The position numbers and the translations under genes are program-made. The notes below the pieces were generated by a model, which searched no databases, was not told the DNA's origin, and saw only the letters and a program-made list of their open reading frames with translations. A stretch of 64,000 nt of DNA from Isoetes taiwanensis. Lineage: Eukaryota > Streptophyta > Lycopodiopsida > Isoetales > Isoetaceae. The stretch covers positions 9,019,003-9,083,002 of the forward strand of contig JAJEKV010000006.1 in assembly GCA_021234155.1 (NCBI GenBank). Direction: 5' to 3'. Below, piece after piece: positions 47,563 to 62,033 of the stretch (its first letter is position 1; each line of letters starts with the position of its first letter).

Positions 47563-49400
47563 CAATCGATAGTCTTTTTTTTTTTGAAGAATATGAAATA
47601 TATTAAACCACTAGAATCACGATCAAGGACAATGATAAGTGTGGTGCTAAGAAATGAAGCGCCCATCGTGATCCACAATCTGGCCAAGGAATGTAAAATA
47701 GAATTTCCGCGTTTAAGCGTGCGGACAAAGCTTAGGACTTGGTAAGCACCTTACAACTTATGCCTCAAGATCGAAACCAGCGAAAGGGGCTAAGCCGTGC
47801 ATTACGAAAGACCTTAAAACTCGTCTTTTTCAAATCAGCCACACAAGCCCAAGCTCTGCATAAATGGCGCGCTGGCTAAGCAGCCCTTTGCCACCTACTA
47901 GGAAGGACTCCCAAAGAGAATCTTATTTGCATAGTGAAGTCCCAAAGGGGCTCCACCGGGGACCAAAAATTTGCCCCTACCTCTGTGCATAGGACAAGCG
48001 ATTATCTCAATGGTCTCCGCGTCGCCTCCATAAAGGGCATGTTTCCACTACGAGGGCTTGGACTGTGGACGGGACATTCACCACGAGGCTCACGGTGCAA
48101 GATCACGCCACAAAAGGTGCAGTTTTAGGAGGAGGCAATGTATTCCGCCCACATCCACGGCGGGCCACTTACTCCCTAGAAGCTTAGCGACCACTTATCC
48201 AGAAAGCGAAGCGTGCGAAGCTAAGAGCCCATAAGCCCGATGCTAGGGAGATGCATCAAGTCCACTGTCGACTTCCAAGCGATTGACTTGAGGAAGACAA
48301 AACACAATGGAATAGCATTGGCAATTACGGCCCCAAGTCAGGTATGTCCCCGCCCGAAGGCGGATCTTTCTAAAAACTCTCCGCGGCGGATGACCCTCCC
48401 AATACCCGATCATGGATGGATGTTACCCGCGGCAATCCATCGTGGCAGCGAAATACAGGGTGTAGGGAAGAGGCCAGGAGATCACGAGAGTCAAGGGTAC
48501 CCCGGAGAAAGGCGATGAGGCTACCGTACACTTACCCCAGGGTCAATGAAAAGAACCTTGGCCGCCTTCGGGCCTTGGGGAGACCCGTATGTAGCAAAAT
48601 AGCGAGGGGGTTCGGGGGATTTGATATAGATATAATTCTTGAAACCATAGACCATATCCACTAAAAACAATTCAATGGGTTATTATAAAAAAAAACATAG
48701 ATTTAAGATAAAAAAATAGTCACATTAGCTCCTTTCGGTTAGATTTGGTTAAAATGATCTTATTAGGACATTGAGTTATTTTGGTAGGGGTTGAATCCGA
48801 GTATTTCATATTCAAAAACTTAAAAGCAAAGCGGTATAGGCTAGATTCGATATACCATCAAAGCCTTAGGCAAACTTCGTATTAGACATCTTTAAAATCA
48901 TAGAAGCGTCCCCAATCATAATTGAGCATAATCGAAGCGAGGAGGTGTCGGAGGCTCCAACATATAGTGGGCGTGGGATTGGCCAGGATCCGACATTTGT
49001 GGTAGTCGGGGTGCATCTCGTTTAGAATATGTAGCATGAGGGAATGGCGCAAATCCTCAAGCGGAGGTCCGGCAGAAGCGGGCGAGGTGCTTTACTTCTA
49101 AACACAATAGTGTGGCGGCGGTATTGCCAGAGCCAAACACAGGGGATTATTTATCACCCGCAACAAGCGCGGATAGTTGACACGGGAACAGCCGTGTGCA
49201 AGAGACATCAAGCATACCCAAGCCCCTACATGCGGGACACACACACTCCACCATGCAACCTTCCTTTGTAGCCCCTCCTCATTCCCTCGAGGTTGCCTAA
49301 CTTGAGGCACCCCACTTTGCGTTTCTAGCTATGCCGCGATGTTGTGCCATGTTAGTTGTTTTTTCATTTTGAGCCATCCGATTCGTAATTTTTTGGATCC
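47563..49400 (-). mobile_element. Probable antisense L1 remnant with poly(A) tail
   Basis: On the minus strand the region ends '..gtggtttaatatatttcatattcttc' followed by a 13-A run (T-run at 47,574-47,586 on +), a form typical of plant L1 3' ends. Upstream, a 'CPVHSPSP' segment with nearby Cys residues and a 'GLGMLDV' motif (~49,220) resemble L1 zinc-knuckle and RT-connection pieces. Frames are badly broken, with a GC-rich, error-like composition. Left limit is set by the A-run; the right limit is a guess. Confidence 0.45.
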
Positions 49401-49863
49401 TAGGGCGCGGAAATTAGAAAAAGCCTAGGATTCTGTGTAACTCTAACGGCGAGGCCATTGAGCGATCGGATCCTGTTTAAGCGGCTCCTATTTCTATTCC
49501 CTCTGTTTTGGCATTTGTAGTTTTATTGCTTGCCAAGCGGCTTGGTTGAAACATGCTTAGTTCATGCCACAACTATGGCCAACCTCTAGTTGCTGGCATG
49601 ATACACCAATGTTCTCTTTTATTTGGACGTGACAGGGGATTGATTCAACTCTGTTTTGTAAAGAACTCTATTTTTTTTAAGTCCTAATGGATGCGGTTTA
49701 GGAGGTATTTTTCAATAGGAGCTAACTAACTTGTGTTTATAAAAGTTTGGTGGCAAAGCAATTTTTTACATGCTTGTCAGCGTGGCACCTTTGCATTTGA
49801 ATTAGCTGAGTTTATCTGTTTCTAGAGATGAATAGCAAGACCATTCTACCTGTTTTGCATAAG
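49401..49863. other. Left flank of duplication copy 2, nothing recognised
   Basis: This stretch has no counterpart immediately left of copy 1, where the Helitron-like end lies. The breakpoint is at the shared 'tgctctttaaacac'. No 'CTAG' terminus precedes it here. Confidence 0.5.
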
Positions 49864-51239
49864 GTGCTCTTTAAACACTTTACTTAAGTAAAAGCAAAAA
49901 TTTTTCATGTGAATAGGCATGCAATACAAACCCTCTTTTTATATTTTTGGCATGATTCTTTTATCTCCTTGTTTTCCTTTAGGGTCTATTCGCACCCATG
50001 GTTAAGTTTAGTTAAGTTAATTTTTTACGTTAAGTTAACACTAATCGGAAAACTAGTTAAAAATTATAGTTAGGCTAACTTAACGGAAAACCGTTCGCCT
50101 CGTTTTAGTTATAAAATTTGGTTAAAAATAAGCAACTAGCTAACTAAATGCTTTTCCCGAACATGTCTAGTTAAATTAGCCAAATGCATAAAAAATTATA
50201 AGCACATTCAACTAAACTTAAAGTGACCTCCTAAAAACATTTTGTCTATTATTCTAACATGGTATCGGATTTCAATTTCTTAGATCTAGTATATTTAGGT
50301 AAAAAACAGTTTTTTTTTATGTTACGTCTAATTTTTTTCATGTCCTAAATTTAAATGGAACAAAAAATTACTAGCAATAAAAGCAGGCTTGGAGCAAGGG
50401 GATCCGGGTGGCGTGGATTTGGGAAAGGGGGTTTCCATGCTCATTTGATTTATTTGACATTTTTCTCAACTTGGAGTTGTACTAGTCTTGAGGTCATCAC
50501 ACACATAGTATTTAGATCATACATTTCATTTGATAACTTTCAAAGATACTCTCCATCTTTTTAATTCACCAACAACTATGACAAAGCATACCAAGGAAGT
50601 GAAATGTATGGTTCATGAGGAGTAAGTGCAAGTTTTCAAGCGATGGAATGGCACGTGATCTACCTCCCAAACACGAATTCCCTAAATTCCCCATTGATCA
50701 AGTGGGATTAGCCTCCTAGAGCCCCTAATCGGAAGCTTCTTCCTCTAGATTTATATTACAGAATCAAATGAATTAGAAATTGTCTACAAGATCATTCTTG
50801 CAAACATAAGCGATCCCAAATCCCCCCTACAATTTCATACACATGTCAATGTATTGGAAAGAGGATGGACTTAATTTGTAGAGAGGGGATCAGTTCAATT
50901 AGATTCTTAACAAAGGTTCGAAATAGTTCCTCCCAAACTTGAAATTGGATGTCTCCAAAGCGAGGCAATCCGTGTAATTTATATTCCTTCTCCACCCTTT
51001 CTGCATGCTTCGGTGCAAAATCGGCCCGTGATGGATGCCTTGCATGTTCGATTCATACATGCGCAGTTGCAGCTCCGCCCCATCATAAATAGGCCTAAAA
51101 GGTTCGTTCCTTTTTTGTTTTCCTTATTGTGTTATTTAGACTAACCACAATATGACATGTCTCGAGACCTTTAACAACATATTGGGCTCTTTCCTGCCCC
51201 TTCTAATGTCGGGGTTTCACATAATGTAGGCCATATATA

Positions 51240-53500
51240 TAACATGTATTAGTTAATTGGGTTTTTTTTTTTTTTTTTTTTTTTATACCTTATCTGTCTG
51301 CGAAAATATAGGGTTTTTAAATGGGTCTAGTGTAATATATACGGTAAGGGTTTTTGAACTAGATAAAGGCATATCTCGGAGGGTTTTGTCCGATCCCATT
51401 AACGCACATGGCGTATCCCCCTTGCAATAGGTTGAAACTCACAGGGGCCTAATGTTTATTCTCATAAGCATTAGAACTTGGCCCTAGGCACAAATTTACT
51501 TCCCGATAATGTTCCCCATAGACCAAGTGGGGCTTGTAATTACGCCATATACCTACAACTTAGTAGTCTATTGGTGGTACTCTATACTCTTAGGTCTGTC
51601 AAGGTCCATTGTACTTTTAGAAAGCACCCACCTCTAACACTTTTGCCAATGATTTTGCGAGGAAATGGGCAGGATAAAAGGTCTCCACATGAGGGTTGTT
51701 CAACAAATCTAGAACTAACCTACTCTGTGGATCAAGGGCTAGTGGGATTGAGATCATCCGAGTCAACTACTTTAGGCAATTGTAGGTCTACTAGAATGAT
51801 AGAAATAGAATAGAATAGAATAGAATAGAAACCATTAGGGAAACCATTAGAGAGGGAAGAAAGATTTGCTTGGCTACTATCAAATCTCAACATCAAGCTA
51901 CTATCATTATGAACTCAAGAAGAATCATTTGAAGATACACCATCATACACAACACCTTCAATGAGCTGAACAGATTTGCTTATAATAACTTGCTTGTTGG
52001 AAAGGATTATACAACTTGTAACTCTCTCAATTTTTGGGAAACCGGGAAGATGGCTTTGGCATCCTGTCATGCAAACTTGTATAACTTTTCAGCTTTTCAG
52101 CAAGTATAGAAGCATAAGTCAAACATAAATACCCTCAAGGAAGGAAGGAAGGAAGGAAGGAAGGAAGGAAGGTATAAAGGAGACATATCAAATTTAATTT
52201 TTCAAATTGCTATAAAACCACATTCACACTTTGCCTCGATGGGTTACCTATTTGCCAAATATATTGTTCATACGCCTCTTCCCAAAATGATTCTACCAAT
52301 ACCTTCTTCTATGAAAAACTCATCAAAGGCATTAGAAACATATTCATCTCCATTGTCCCTTTTCATCATCTAAATTGCTAACCATGTTTGCTTTTCCATG
52401 GCCCCTTTTAGGGCCTTGAAAATAAAATAATGTGCTAGTGCAATGTAGGTTACTCTTTACAATTGTTGAAGATAAGTTCTAAGCTAAATTCCTTTTAATA
52501 AAGTAGGTCACATGCGATTCCCTCTTTTTCTTAACCTGGTTATTTTAAATGAAAAGGACTTACCGAACCATTTTTGGCCTATTTAATTGTTGTAAACGAG
52601 TTTTCGTGTGAGGATTTTATTAGAGGTTCCTTTTTGGTGGGATAAATCTTCCTTAATCTATTTCTAAAGGAAATATAAAAATGCATCCATGTTTAAAGTA
52701 TACATTCATGATATATTGTCCACATAAAATAACATGAGTAAAAAAAATCCTACGTACATTTAAGTAAAAACCCTTTGCAAAAATCTTTTGAAATACATGT
52801 TGGATGATGTCAAAAAAACCTAAAGTAATGGGTTAGTACTTTTGCAAATATGTACGTGATGTTTTTTGTACGAATTTTATTAATGTCGACATTGCATCTT
52901 TGGCCATTTGAACTTGACTCTTTCTTCACATTTTTATTTACTATGTCGATCATCCCCTTTCTTTCCATGCTTGACATGGGTTCAATTCATCGATACTTGA
53001 CACAAAAACTATATTTCCATTGTATTGGTGGTTAGACGTTCCAACTATTGGAAGGTCTTAAGAAATCTCTTCGGATTTCCTAGTTCCTAAGCTTTAATTG
53101 TTTTGGAATATAGAGACATTATTTATATTTCTAATAATATGTGCTAGCTCAAGTTATCAACAACTCTTTTGGTGCATGAAGGTATTGGGCCTCCAATAGG
53201 AATAGGAGTTCCTTTTGCGTGATAAATTTCCGCTATTGGCCAGGGCAACATGCATGCTTTTACCTTTTAATCCACTACTTCCTCCAAGATGAACAGTCTT
53301 TCTTGTTCTACCACTTGTAGACTCCATACCACACACAATTCCTCGGGACAAAAATCAAGCCATTTCCTAGTCATTTGACATTCACGATTCACAAATAGGC
53401 ACCACACTGCGCATTAGTTTTTGTGGTGATGTAGTAATCATGTCGATTGAATAAAGCAAAATCTCATAATCTTTTTTTTACTTAAACCAAGTCCGATGGA
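51240..53500 (-). pseudogene. Ty1/copia remnant, copy 2
   Basis: Counterpart of 16.7-18.95 kb, including the (GGAA)n tract (52,139-52,172) in the former integrase and the protease-like segment near 53,160-53,350. More frame damage than in copy 1. Confidence 0.65.
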
Positions 53501-53530
53501 GTCTCATGAGGAAATACAAGGATCTAAATT

Positions 53531-53850
53531 GTGGATAAAAGTCTCATATGTAAATTGATAAAATTTTATGAATTGATAGCGTTAAAGCGGTCTGAGCCAA
53601 TTAGGGTGAAGCAGGGGCTGCCCATGTTCCCCATCTTTTTCGTTTGTGCAGATGAACTTGAGGATGGCTTGCGTAAAGGGAGGCATTGGAGTAGGATTGA
53701 TAGATATCTCATACAAGTTTTACTTTTTGCAGATGATATAGTCTTGATTTCCGACCTTTGCTACTAGTCTCAATATCATTTGGATACTTCTCAAGGATTT
53801 TCTTGATCGAGAAAGGCATGGCAATCAATGTTGAAAAATACAAAGTCATG
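53531..53850 (+). mobile_element. LINE A RT segment, copy 2
   Basis: Counterpart of 18,990-19,323. The open frame from 53,531 keeps 'RVKQG', 'ADELEDGL' and the active-site block 'LLFADDIVLIS' intact, better than in copy 1. Confidence 0.8.
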
Positions 53851-53855
53851 ATAGT

Positions 53856-56800
53856 TGTAACGGACCTAGGATTTTGAAAGGTAAATTGTGGATTATTTTA
53901 TTAAAGGATGCAAAGGAATAATAATCAAATATCGCATCTTGATCGTCATTATGTACTTAGAGATTATCTGTGGACGAGAAATCTTTGTGGTTAAAAATAA
54001 ATATAAGTACAGAGAAAAGCATTAGGAAAGATTGATTGCGAGGGATTGGCGAAGGGAAGCGGGTCGCGTGCGAGCCTTTGGGAGCGTGTTGGGTAGAGAA
54101 AAAAGCAAAGCAATAGCGGGATTCAGTGGGGATCAAGCCTTACACACAGGGTTTGGTGCTTGATTAAGTTGTGATTTGATTAGTGTGATGGATGTTCTTG
54201 TCGACATAAGTTTAAATTTATTAGTGTCTTTGTATTGAGTTGGAATAGTAAAGCTGCATGCTTTGAGTTCTTTATTTGAGAGATCATTCTATGTCTTGAA
54301 TTAGGGAAGTTCTTGAACCCAATATGATTTATTAAGATTCAACCAATATAGAAATGGTGAAACATCATAGATAACGAGATTTGAGCATAATAATTGAGTA
54401 AGGGTGAAGAATTGCCAGGAGATGACAGTATTTTTGCAGTCTCTGGCAGAAAAGCATGGGATCTTGTTGGTGTCTGATTGCTTAAGAAAAAGTCACGGAA
54501 CAGACACGGAATAGGCGTTGGAACTGGGATGGCCGATTTGATCTGAAAAGTTGGTTAGAATAATGAGATGGGATTCGGAGCAAAAGCTTGCCTTCTTGCT
54601 TTGTTTCCATACCCGAGAACATGCTTAAAAATCAAATGTTTACAAGACTCAGCGGATGGATTCAATGAGAAAAACACTTGTAGAGGACGATTTGGGCGGT
54701 TTAGGATCAGATTGATGCCGTCTGGCGATTGCTTGGTCGGTTCACCAAAGAAGCGGTTGGAATCGCACTATTGGTCCTGGCATGATAAAATTTAGTCACA
54801 AAATCACAGCAAAAGCCGTTTCTTTGGACCCAAAGCTTTTAGGGTGGATTCGATGGCCTGGGCCAAATCCGGCTTATGGTAGGCGATTAAATGGATGTAA
54901 TGTGTTTAAAGGTTAGGTTAAAAAAATCAAAAAAGTTAATCGTTAACAATACGATTAGTTGTTAGTAAAGAAAACAATAAAAAGTAAAAGCTAGAAAACT
55001 AAGCTCAAAATTTAGAAAAGCTAAGTTTTAAGTTTAATTACAATAGTAAAGGTTAGTTAGACAGGAGTTTGGCTCGTGATATTATATAAAATTAAGGCCC
55101 TAAGTTAATAAGGGTTATGCTAATGGTTGCAAATTATCTATAATAACGATATTCTAAATGCTATAGGTTAAACATTGTTAAAAGTTTAAATCCTTGTGCG
55201 AGAAGTAAATCTGTTAGGGGTAGGCATTTATCTTTTTATTTAACTGATGATGGGCACATAATACATGATTCCAGTTATTATAATTATTGATTTTATGGTT
55301 GGATTTCTCTTGCTAACATAGGTGTATATTATGGAATTCTGAGATGTAAGCTTGTTAGGGCATGGGGCATAATGATGGTGGTGTATGTAATTGTCCATGG
55401 TGAAATTCTTTGATGATATGAACCTACGGGGCGGGTCTAGATCGATGGTCTAGACTCAAGGTTTACTGCGGTGCTATAGTAAGTAATATTTGAACATGGG
55501 CGTTGGCAAGTATGGTTAGCGTCATCTGATAAGTGATCTCCAATGCTGGGCTGCTTGACAGCATGGATGGAATTAATACCTGCCGATGGTTACCCGCCTC
55601 TATATCGCGTCGGTAGGAGTTGACCTTCTTTCCGAGACCAGGAGGAATGTCAGTTACAGTATTGATGCTATGGTTTGTGGCTGGTGTATATGTGTTTTAA
55701 TGTTTGGAATTCTAAGTTACGATGGTTGTGCTTGAAGTATTGCCAATATGCGTTGCGATTATCTTTGGTTGAACTAGTAACTTGGATTGCGGGGCGAGGT
55801 TACAGTAAGGCTGAAGTTATTGTTCCTACAAGTTGGGTCACTTGTGGTAGCTGATGCTTGATATATTCTGTAAAATCCAGATCCCCACTTAGTCAAGTGT
55901 GACTAACCCAGTGGTTAAATGAATTATGTGGCAATGCGGATGCTCCAGTAATAGCAGGAAGGCGAGTAGAAGTGTGTGGATTGCTGGATTAATATATTTG
56001 ATTAATAAACTATTATTATTATGGATCGGCAAACGCTATAATCTTTTTGTACACTTTGGTTGTTGTGTGGGATTTTTGAACAGTCTCAATGCCTGAAACC
56101 CTTAGAGCATGTATAAAGATTCTTTACCTAAGTATGCATGTATCAATTTCTTGAGTTGCAAAGATTAAATAGATCAACGGTGAGATCGATGGGATCTCGA
56201 TTCTGAGAGGTTAATGGCCGAACCCCAAATCCTGCAGTTGGTATCGAGCCAAGTTACGGATTGGTGTAAAGTTTATGAAGTTATTGATGATATTTGCTTT
56301 ATAGTTCTGATTCTTGTAGAGATGAGTTCCCCGGAGGATCCCGAGGAGGGCCTAGTGGAACCTACGATATAGGCGTATCTTGCGGGGCTAACCGGCCGAG
56401 TGTTGCAGCGGTGCATGCTAGCAAAGATATGACTAAACAAGGCGAGTGAGAAGGTCTTGAAGGACACTAAGAGGTATTATTCATGGAGTTCATTCTCTTT
56501 CTTATTATTGATTGTGGTAGTACATTGTTTTATTTCCCAAAGTGGCAAAACTAGATTTGAATATATGATTAGTGGGATCCTAGATATGTGAGTTGGGCGA
56601 TGGTAAGAATTAAGACTTACTTATGCTAAGAGTGGACAATCTTGAATTCCAAGTAGGAGATTTTGAGTCCCAAACTAGTTTTTGAAGTATTGAGCCTAGG
56701 GGGAAGTATGATGCTATTCTAGGGATGTCATGGTTGAGGCCATATAAAGCTTGCATTGATTGCGGAGAGCAAGGTTTACATGCCAAAAATCAATGGAGAT

Positions 56801-59800
56801 AAGCATGTGCTGGAAGGATTGCCTTCGTCGTGAGTGGTTTATACCTTTGTCCACAGGAAAAGTTTTAAGCAATTAAAACGGTTGCATAAGAGTGGGATGT
56901 GCATTTTGGGTACGGCCGAGTTAACGGGAACAACCTATTGCTCCTGAGATCGAGAGATTGGATGGAGTTCTCGATGTGTTTCCTAAAGAATTAAAATTGC
57001 CTCCACATAGAATGGTAGATCATGAGATAGGGACTTGTTCCACGGGCTTTGACTCTACATCAAGGCCACCATATAGATTTCATGTGTGCATTAGAGATGG
57101 CGGGTGGAAAAGCGGTTAGGCGGAATTATTGGAACAAGGGTTTATCTGACCCGAGTGTTTCTCCATTTGGTGCTTGGGTTTATTTGTAAAGAAAGATGGG
57201 ACATTAAGGTTATGTATTGACTATCTCAGCCTTAACCCGGATTGGTGAAGAATAGATATGCATTGCCTAGGGTTGATGAGTTATTTGATACGATTGGGAC
57301 GAGCTAGAGTACTTTACAAAAATTGATTTCTGATCTGGATATCATAAGATCCGGGATCAAGGGATATATATTTATGAAGCGCCTTTAGGACCTTCACCGA
57401 GACATTCTGAGTTTGTTGTAATGCCCTTTGGAGTTGACAAATGCTCACCGCGCCACTTTGTCGCCTCCTTGAATGAATATATCGATCAACTTTGCGACAA
57501 TTTTCAGAGGATTCTTGAGATGTAAAGGATAGTTCAGACCATATTATTATTAAATTGGTAATTTCTTTTGAATAAACCACAAATTGAAGTATTTACAAAA
57601 GCAATCATAATGTGTTGAATATAATAGGCAAGGGAGAATTGGACGGTACAAGAGAAGAGTATGATTTTGAAATTGAATATCTTTGGCAAAGAAATGTGAT
57701 TACTGGATGCTTTATGCAGAAAGGTTATTCTTAACCTCTATTAGTGTGCTACAAAGAAGGGCAATGAGGTGCAGAATGTTGGAATTGAGGAATAGTCATA
57801 TTTTGCACAATGTTGAGAGAACCTCAAGATTTTCCATTGTCAAAGGAGTTTTATTATAATGGCGTATAATGTATTCAGCAGTCTGAGTTGAGTTTAAGTT
57901 TGCTATATACAAACACATGATAAACGAATCCTTTAGCGGAGCCACTGATACCTAAAACTTTGAGGGAAAAATGCGAATTTCTTTTGGCCCGAGACAGAAG
58001 AAGATGGTTAAGGAATACGTGGCTAGGTGTTTATCTTGTCGAAGGTAAAAGCATCAAGGTTTAGAGGGCACAGAAATTCAACCTTTAATGAATTTCCATC
58101 TTCTAAGTGGGAGTGTATTTCTATGGACTTCATTGTTGAGCTTCCGGGACACGTTCGGTTATGGTACATTTATATTTATGGTTGATGCGACTAACTAAGC
58201 GAGGCCCGCATTTTATGCCTGAAGACTCTGCTGACAGCGGATATTGCTAGAGATTGTTGTTGGGAGATTTTAGAGTTTGCATGGGATGGCGACACTATTT
58301 CATCAAATGGGGATACAAAGTTTGTCGGTAATTTGGCGAAAGGTTATTTCAAAATATTTAGGACTAAGTTATATGCGATTACATCTGTCGTCCTCAATAG
58401 GATGGCCAAATTGTAGGGATTAATCGGATCTTGGAGGATACTCGGGATGTAGCCAATGCCCTGATCAACCAAAATTATAGGATTCATATTTGTATTTGGT
58501 TTGAGTTTGTATACACCAATAACACTTTATCGAGATTCCATCAATGACTCCTTTTGAAGCAATGTAAGAATTAGCCGTCTCTTATTGGAAGATCCCCAAT
58601 GCAATGTTGAGCGACCTATTGAAGTAGCCGGAGGACATGGAAGCTTCGATGACTAGAGACTTAAATGATTTGGTTGTGGCACAAAATAGAAGCGAAGCGG
58701 TAGCCACCGACCAGAGGCGTAGACCGCTGAATTTCAAAAGAGGATTATGTGTTCTTGAGGATTAATCCCAAAGCAAGTTCAACTGGCATTTTGAAGTGGG
58801 GTAAATGGGCCCTAAGGTATCTTGGTCCGTGTAAGAGTCTTCAGACATATTGGCAGGTGGCTTATAGATTGGGTTACTTTCATGAAAGTACATGAAATGT
58901 CTTTCACGTGAGTAACAGGAAGTATGTGTTTGATCCTTCCTTGTATATTTGAGGCCGAGTGATTTGGTAGCGAGGGAGGAACTTTTGTACCCACCCCGAC
59001 GAGCGTATTAGCGAGAAAACCCACGTCGGTTAGAGGCCGAACAATATGGAAATTTTTGGTTCAATGGTAGTTTGTCTTGAGGAAGGCTCTACATGTGGGA
59101 AGATGCCAATTGGATTCTTCATGAGTTTTCGAGAGATAAGCCCATGAGGACATGGGTTGAATTTTGGAGGAAGGCGCTAACGGACCTAGGATTTTTGGGA
59201 AGTAAATTGTGGATTATTTTACATTAAAGGATGCAAAAGGAATATTAATCAAAATATCAGCATGCGAGGAAAATCGTCATTATATGAAGATTCTCACCGG
59301 ACCCAATCGTGGTTAAAATAAATATAAGTCTGAAGAAAAGCATTAGGAAAAAGATTGATTCTGAGAGAGGGATTCTTTGAAGGGCGAATCAGCGTCTCTG
59401 GAAACCTTGGGGCATGTTGGAGGCCTTGAGAAAAAGCAAAGCAATAAAAGCGAGTTCAGTGGGGATCAAGCCTTACACACAGGGTTTGGTGCTTGATTAG
59501 TTGTGATTTGATTAGTGTGATGGATGTTCTTGTCGGCATAAGTTTAGAATTTATTCGTGCTTGTATTAGTTGGAATAGTAAAGCGCATTTGAGTTCCTTT
59601 ATTTGAGAGATCATTCTATGTCTTGAATTAGGGAAGTTCTTAACCCAATATGATTTATTAGATTCAACCAATATAGAAATGAGTGAAACATCATAGATAA
59701 CGGGCTTGAGCATAATAATTGAGTAAGGGTGAAGAATTGCCGGAGATAGCGGTATTTTTGCGGTCTACGGCGAGAAAAAGCATGGGATCTTGTTGGTGTC

Positions 59801-61575
59801 AGAATGCTTAAGAAAAGTCCGCGAGCAGAACTGGAATGGGCGATTTGGAACACAGGATGGCCGGTTGATGCGAAAAGTTGGATTTAGAATGATAGTAAGG
59901 ATGGGATTCGGGAGCAAAAGCTTGCCTTCTTAACTTTGTTTCCATGCAAGAACATGCTTAAAAAATCAAATGTTTCGGACTCAAAGCGGTCATTCAGAAA
60001 AACACTTGTAGAGGGCAGTTTGCGGTTTAGGATGAGTTAATTGCCCAAATCGGCGATTCTTTAGTGAGTTTACGCCAAGAAAGCGGTTGGAATCCTTTTC
60101 TTGATCTAAGCATGATAAAATTTAGTGCAATCCACATAAAAGCAGACCGAATTTGGACAAAAACTTTTAGGAGGTGGATTCGATGGCACGGAGGCCATCC
60201 GTGACTCCCAGGAAAGCTTCGTGGATGTAATGTGTTTTTGGGGTTAGGTTAAAAAAAAAAAAATCAGCGAAAAAAGTTAATGCGTTAACAAGCGATTAGT
60301 TGTTAGTAAAAAGAAATAAAAAGTAAAAAGCTAAGCTAAGCTCAAAATTTTAGAAAAGCTAAGGTTTTAAGTTTAATTACAATAGTAAGGGTTAGTTGGA
60401 GCAAGGAGTTTGGCTCGGGATATATTATATAAAATTAAGGCCCTAGGTGTAGGGGGTTATGCCAATGGTTTGCAAATTTATCTATAATAACGATATTCCA
60501 CAAATCTATAGGTTAAACATTGTTAAAAGTTTTAAAATCAGCTTGTGCGAGTAAATCTTTTGTTAAGGGGTGAGCATTTTTATCTTTTATTTAATGATGA
60601 TGGGCATAATGCGTTATTTATTTATTATTATTGATTTATGGTTGGATTTCTCTTGCTATATGAAGTGTATATTATTATGGAATTACGAGATGTAGCTTGT
60701 TAGGGCATAGGGCATAATGATGGTGAATTGTATGTAATTGTCCATGGTGAAATTCTTTGATATAGACCTCACGGGGCGGAGTCTAGATCGCGATGGTCTA
60801 GACTCAAGGTTTTACCTGATATATGTAATGGTAATATTTTGAACATTGGCGTTGGCATAGTATGGTGCAGCGTCATGTCGATAAGTGGTCCTCAATCTTT
60901 GGGGCCTTGGCGTGGATGAGTGTGGCCCTGCATGGTTTACCCACGCCTCTATGTCAGCGGCGATCATTGGAGTTGACCTTGCTTTCGGACCAGGAATATT
61001 GATTACTGCAATGTTGATGCTATGGTTTGGCAGCTGGTGTATATGTGTTTTTTAATGTTGGAGATTAAGTTTACAATGGTTGTGCTTAGTATAAATATGC
61101 ATTGTGATTATCTTTGGTTGAACTATTAACTTGGATTGCGGGAGGAGTTCGGTAAGGCTAAGTTATTGTTCTAAGTTGAATGGCGTGGCGGTGCGATATA
61201 TTCTAAATCCACGATCCCCGCTTAGTCCGTGTGACTAACCCGATGGTTAAATGGTGTAGCGAAGTCGAGATGCTCCAGTGCCAAGCTTGGAGAAAAGTGG
61301 TGTGTGGATTGCTAGTTAATATATTTGATTAATAAACTATTATTATTATGGATCGGCTTAAACTATAATCTTTTGTACACTTTGGTTGTTGTGTGGGATT
61401 TTTGCCGAGCAATGGCAAGTATAATATTTTTGAAACCTTAGAGCATGTATAAAGATTAAATTCTTTACCTAAGTATGCATGTATCAATTTCTTGAGTTGC
61501 AAAGATTAAATAGATCCAACGAGATGCGGTGGGATCTCCGGAGTTACCGAGGAGGTTAACGGCGGAGCCGTCTGA
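53856..61575 (+). mobile_element. Ty3/gypsy chromovirus, copy 2 of the same insertion
   Basis: 5' LTR 53,856-56,236, internal 56,237-59,175, 3' LTR ~59,176-61,575, flanked by ATAGT at 53,851-53,855 and 61,576-61,580, the same target site as copy 1. The LTR ends appear as GC.. and ..GA instead of TG..CA at the 3' LTR, and the primer site has lost bases. The internal region is ~0.6 kb shorter: sequence matching 23,040-23,690 (RT palm to RNase H) is replaced by ~115 unrelated-looking bases near 57,480-57,590. The gag-less layout and the 'SNGD' integrase change are shared with copy 1. Confidence 0.92.
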
Positions 61576-61580
61576 ATAGT

Positions 61581-62033
61581 TGGTACAAAAAAAACTTTCG
61601 ATTCACCATTGGGGAATGTGAGCTAGAAAGCATGCATAGTTACAAATACCTTGGTATAGAGGTGGCAGTAATTATTAATGAAATTGGCGTGAAGAATTAG
61701 CATCTAATGGGCTTAGAACCCTTTATGGTATGTTCCATACTTGCTATCATGTGATAATCTATGGCAATGGAAACTCAGAGATTACTTTTATGACACCCAA
61801 ATCAAGGTGGTCATCTTACATGGTTGTCGGTTGGGCCCTTGGACTTGATCAATGAAGCTGGGACAAGATTGAAAGGGTTAAAAAAGATTTCTCATGGAAG
61901 AGCTTTGAACTAAATACAAACTCCATATTGCATTATGCTTGCGAAACCCGTTGATTCCCCTTGGTAGAGGCTTTATGTCGTTCTATTGGCCCGTCGGGTA
62001 AAATTATTCTCCTCGAGCTCCCAATTCAAAGAA
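61581..62033 (+). mobile_element. LINE A middle segment, copy 2
   Basis: Counterpart of 27,742-28,200: '..FTIGECEL' and '..YKYLGIEV' are readable at 61,600-61,665, then the frame breaks. Confidence 0.75.

Noticed and set aside
49864-49868. Second Helitron end at the start of block copy 2
   Set aside because: No hairpin and no CTRR precede the breakpoint in copy 2.
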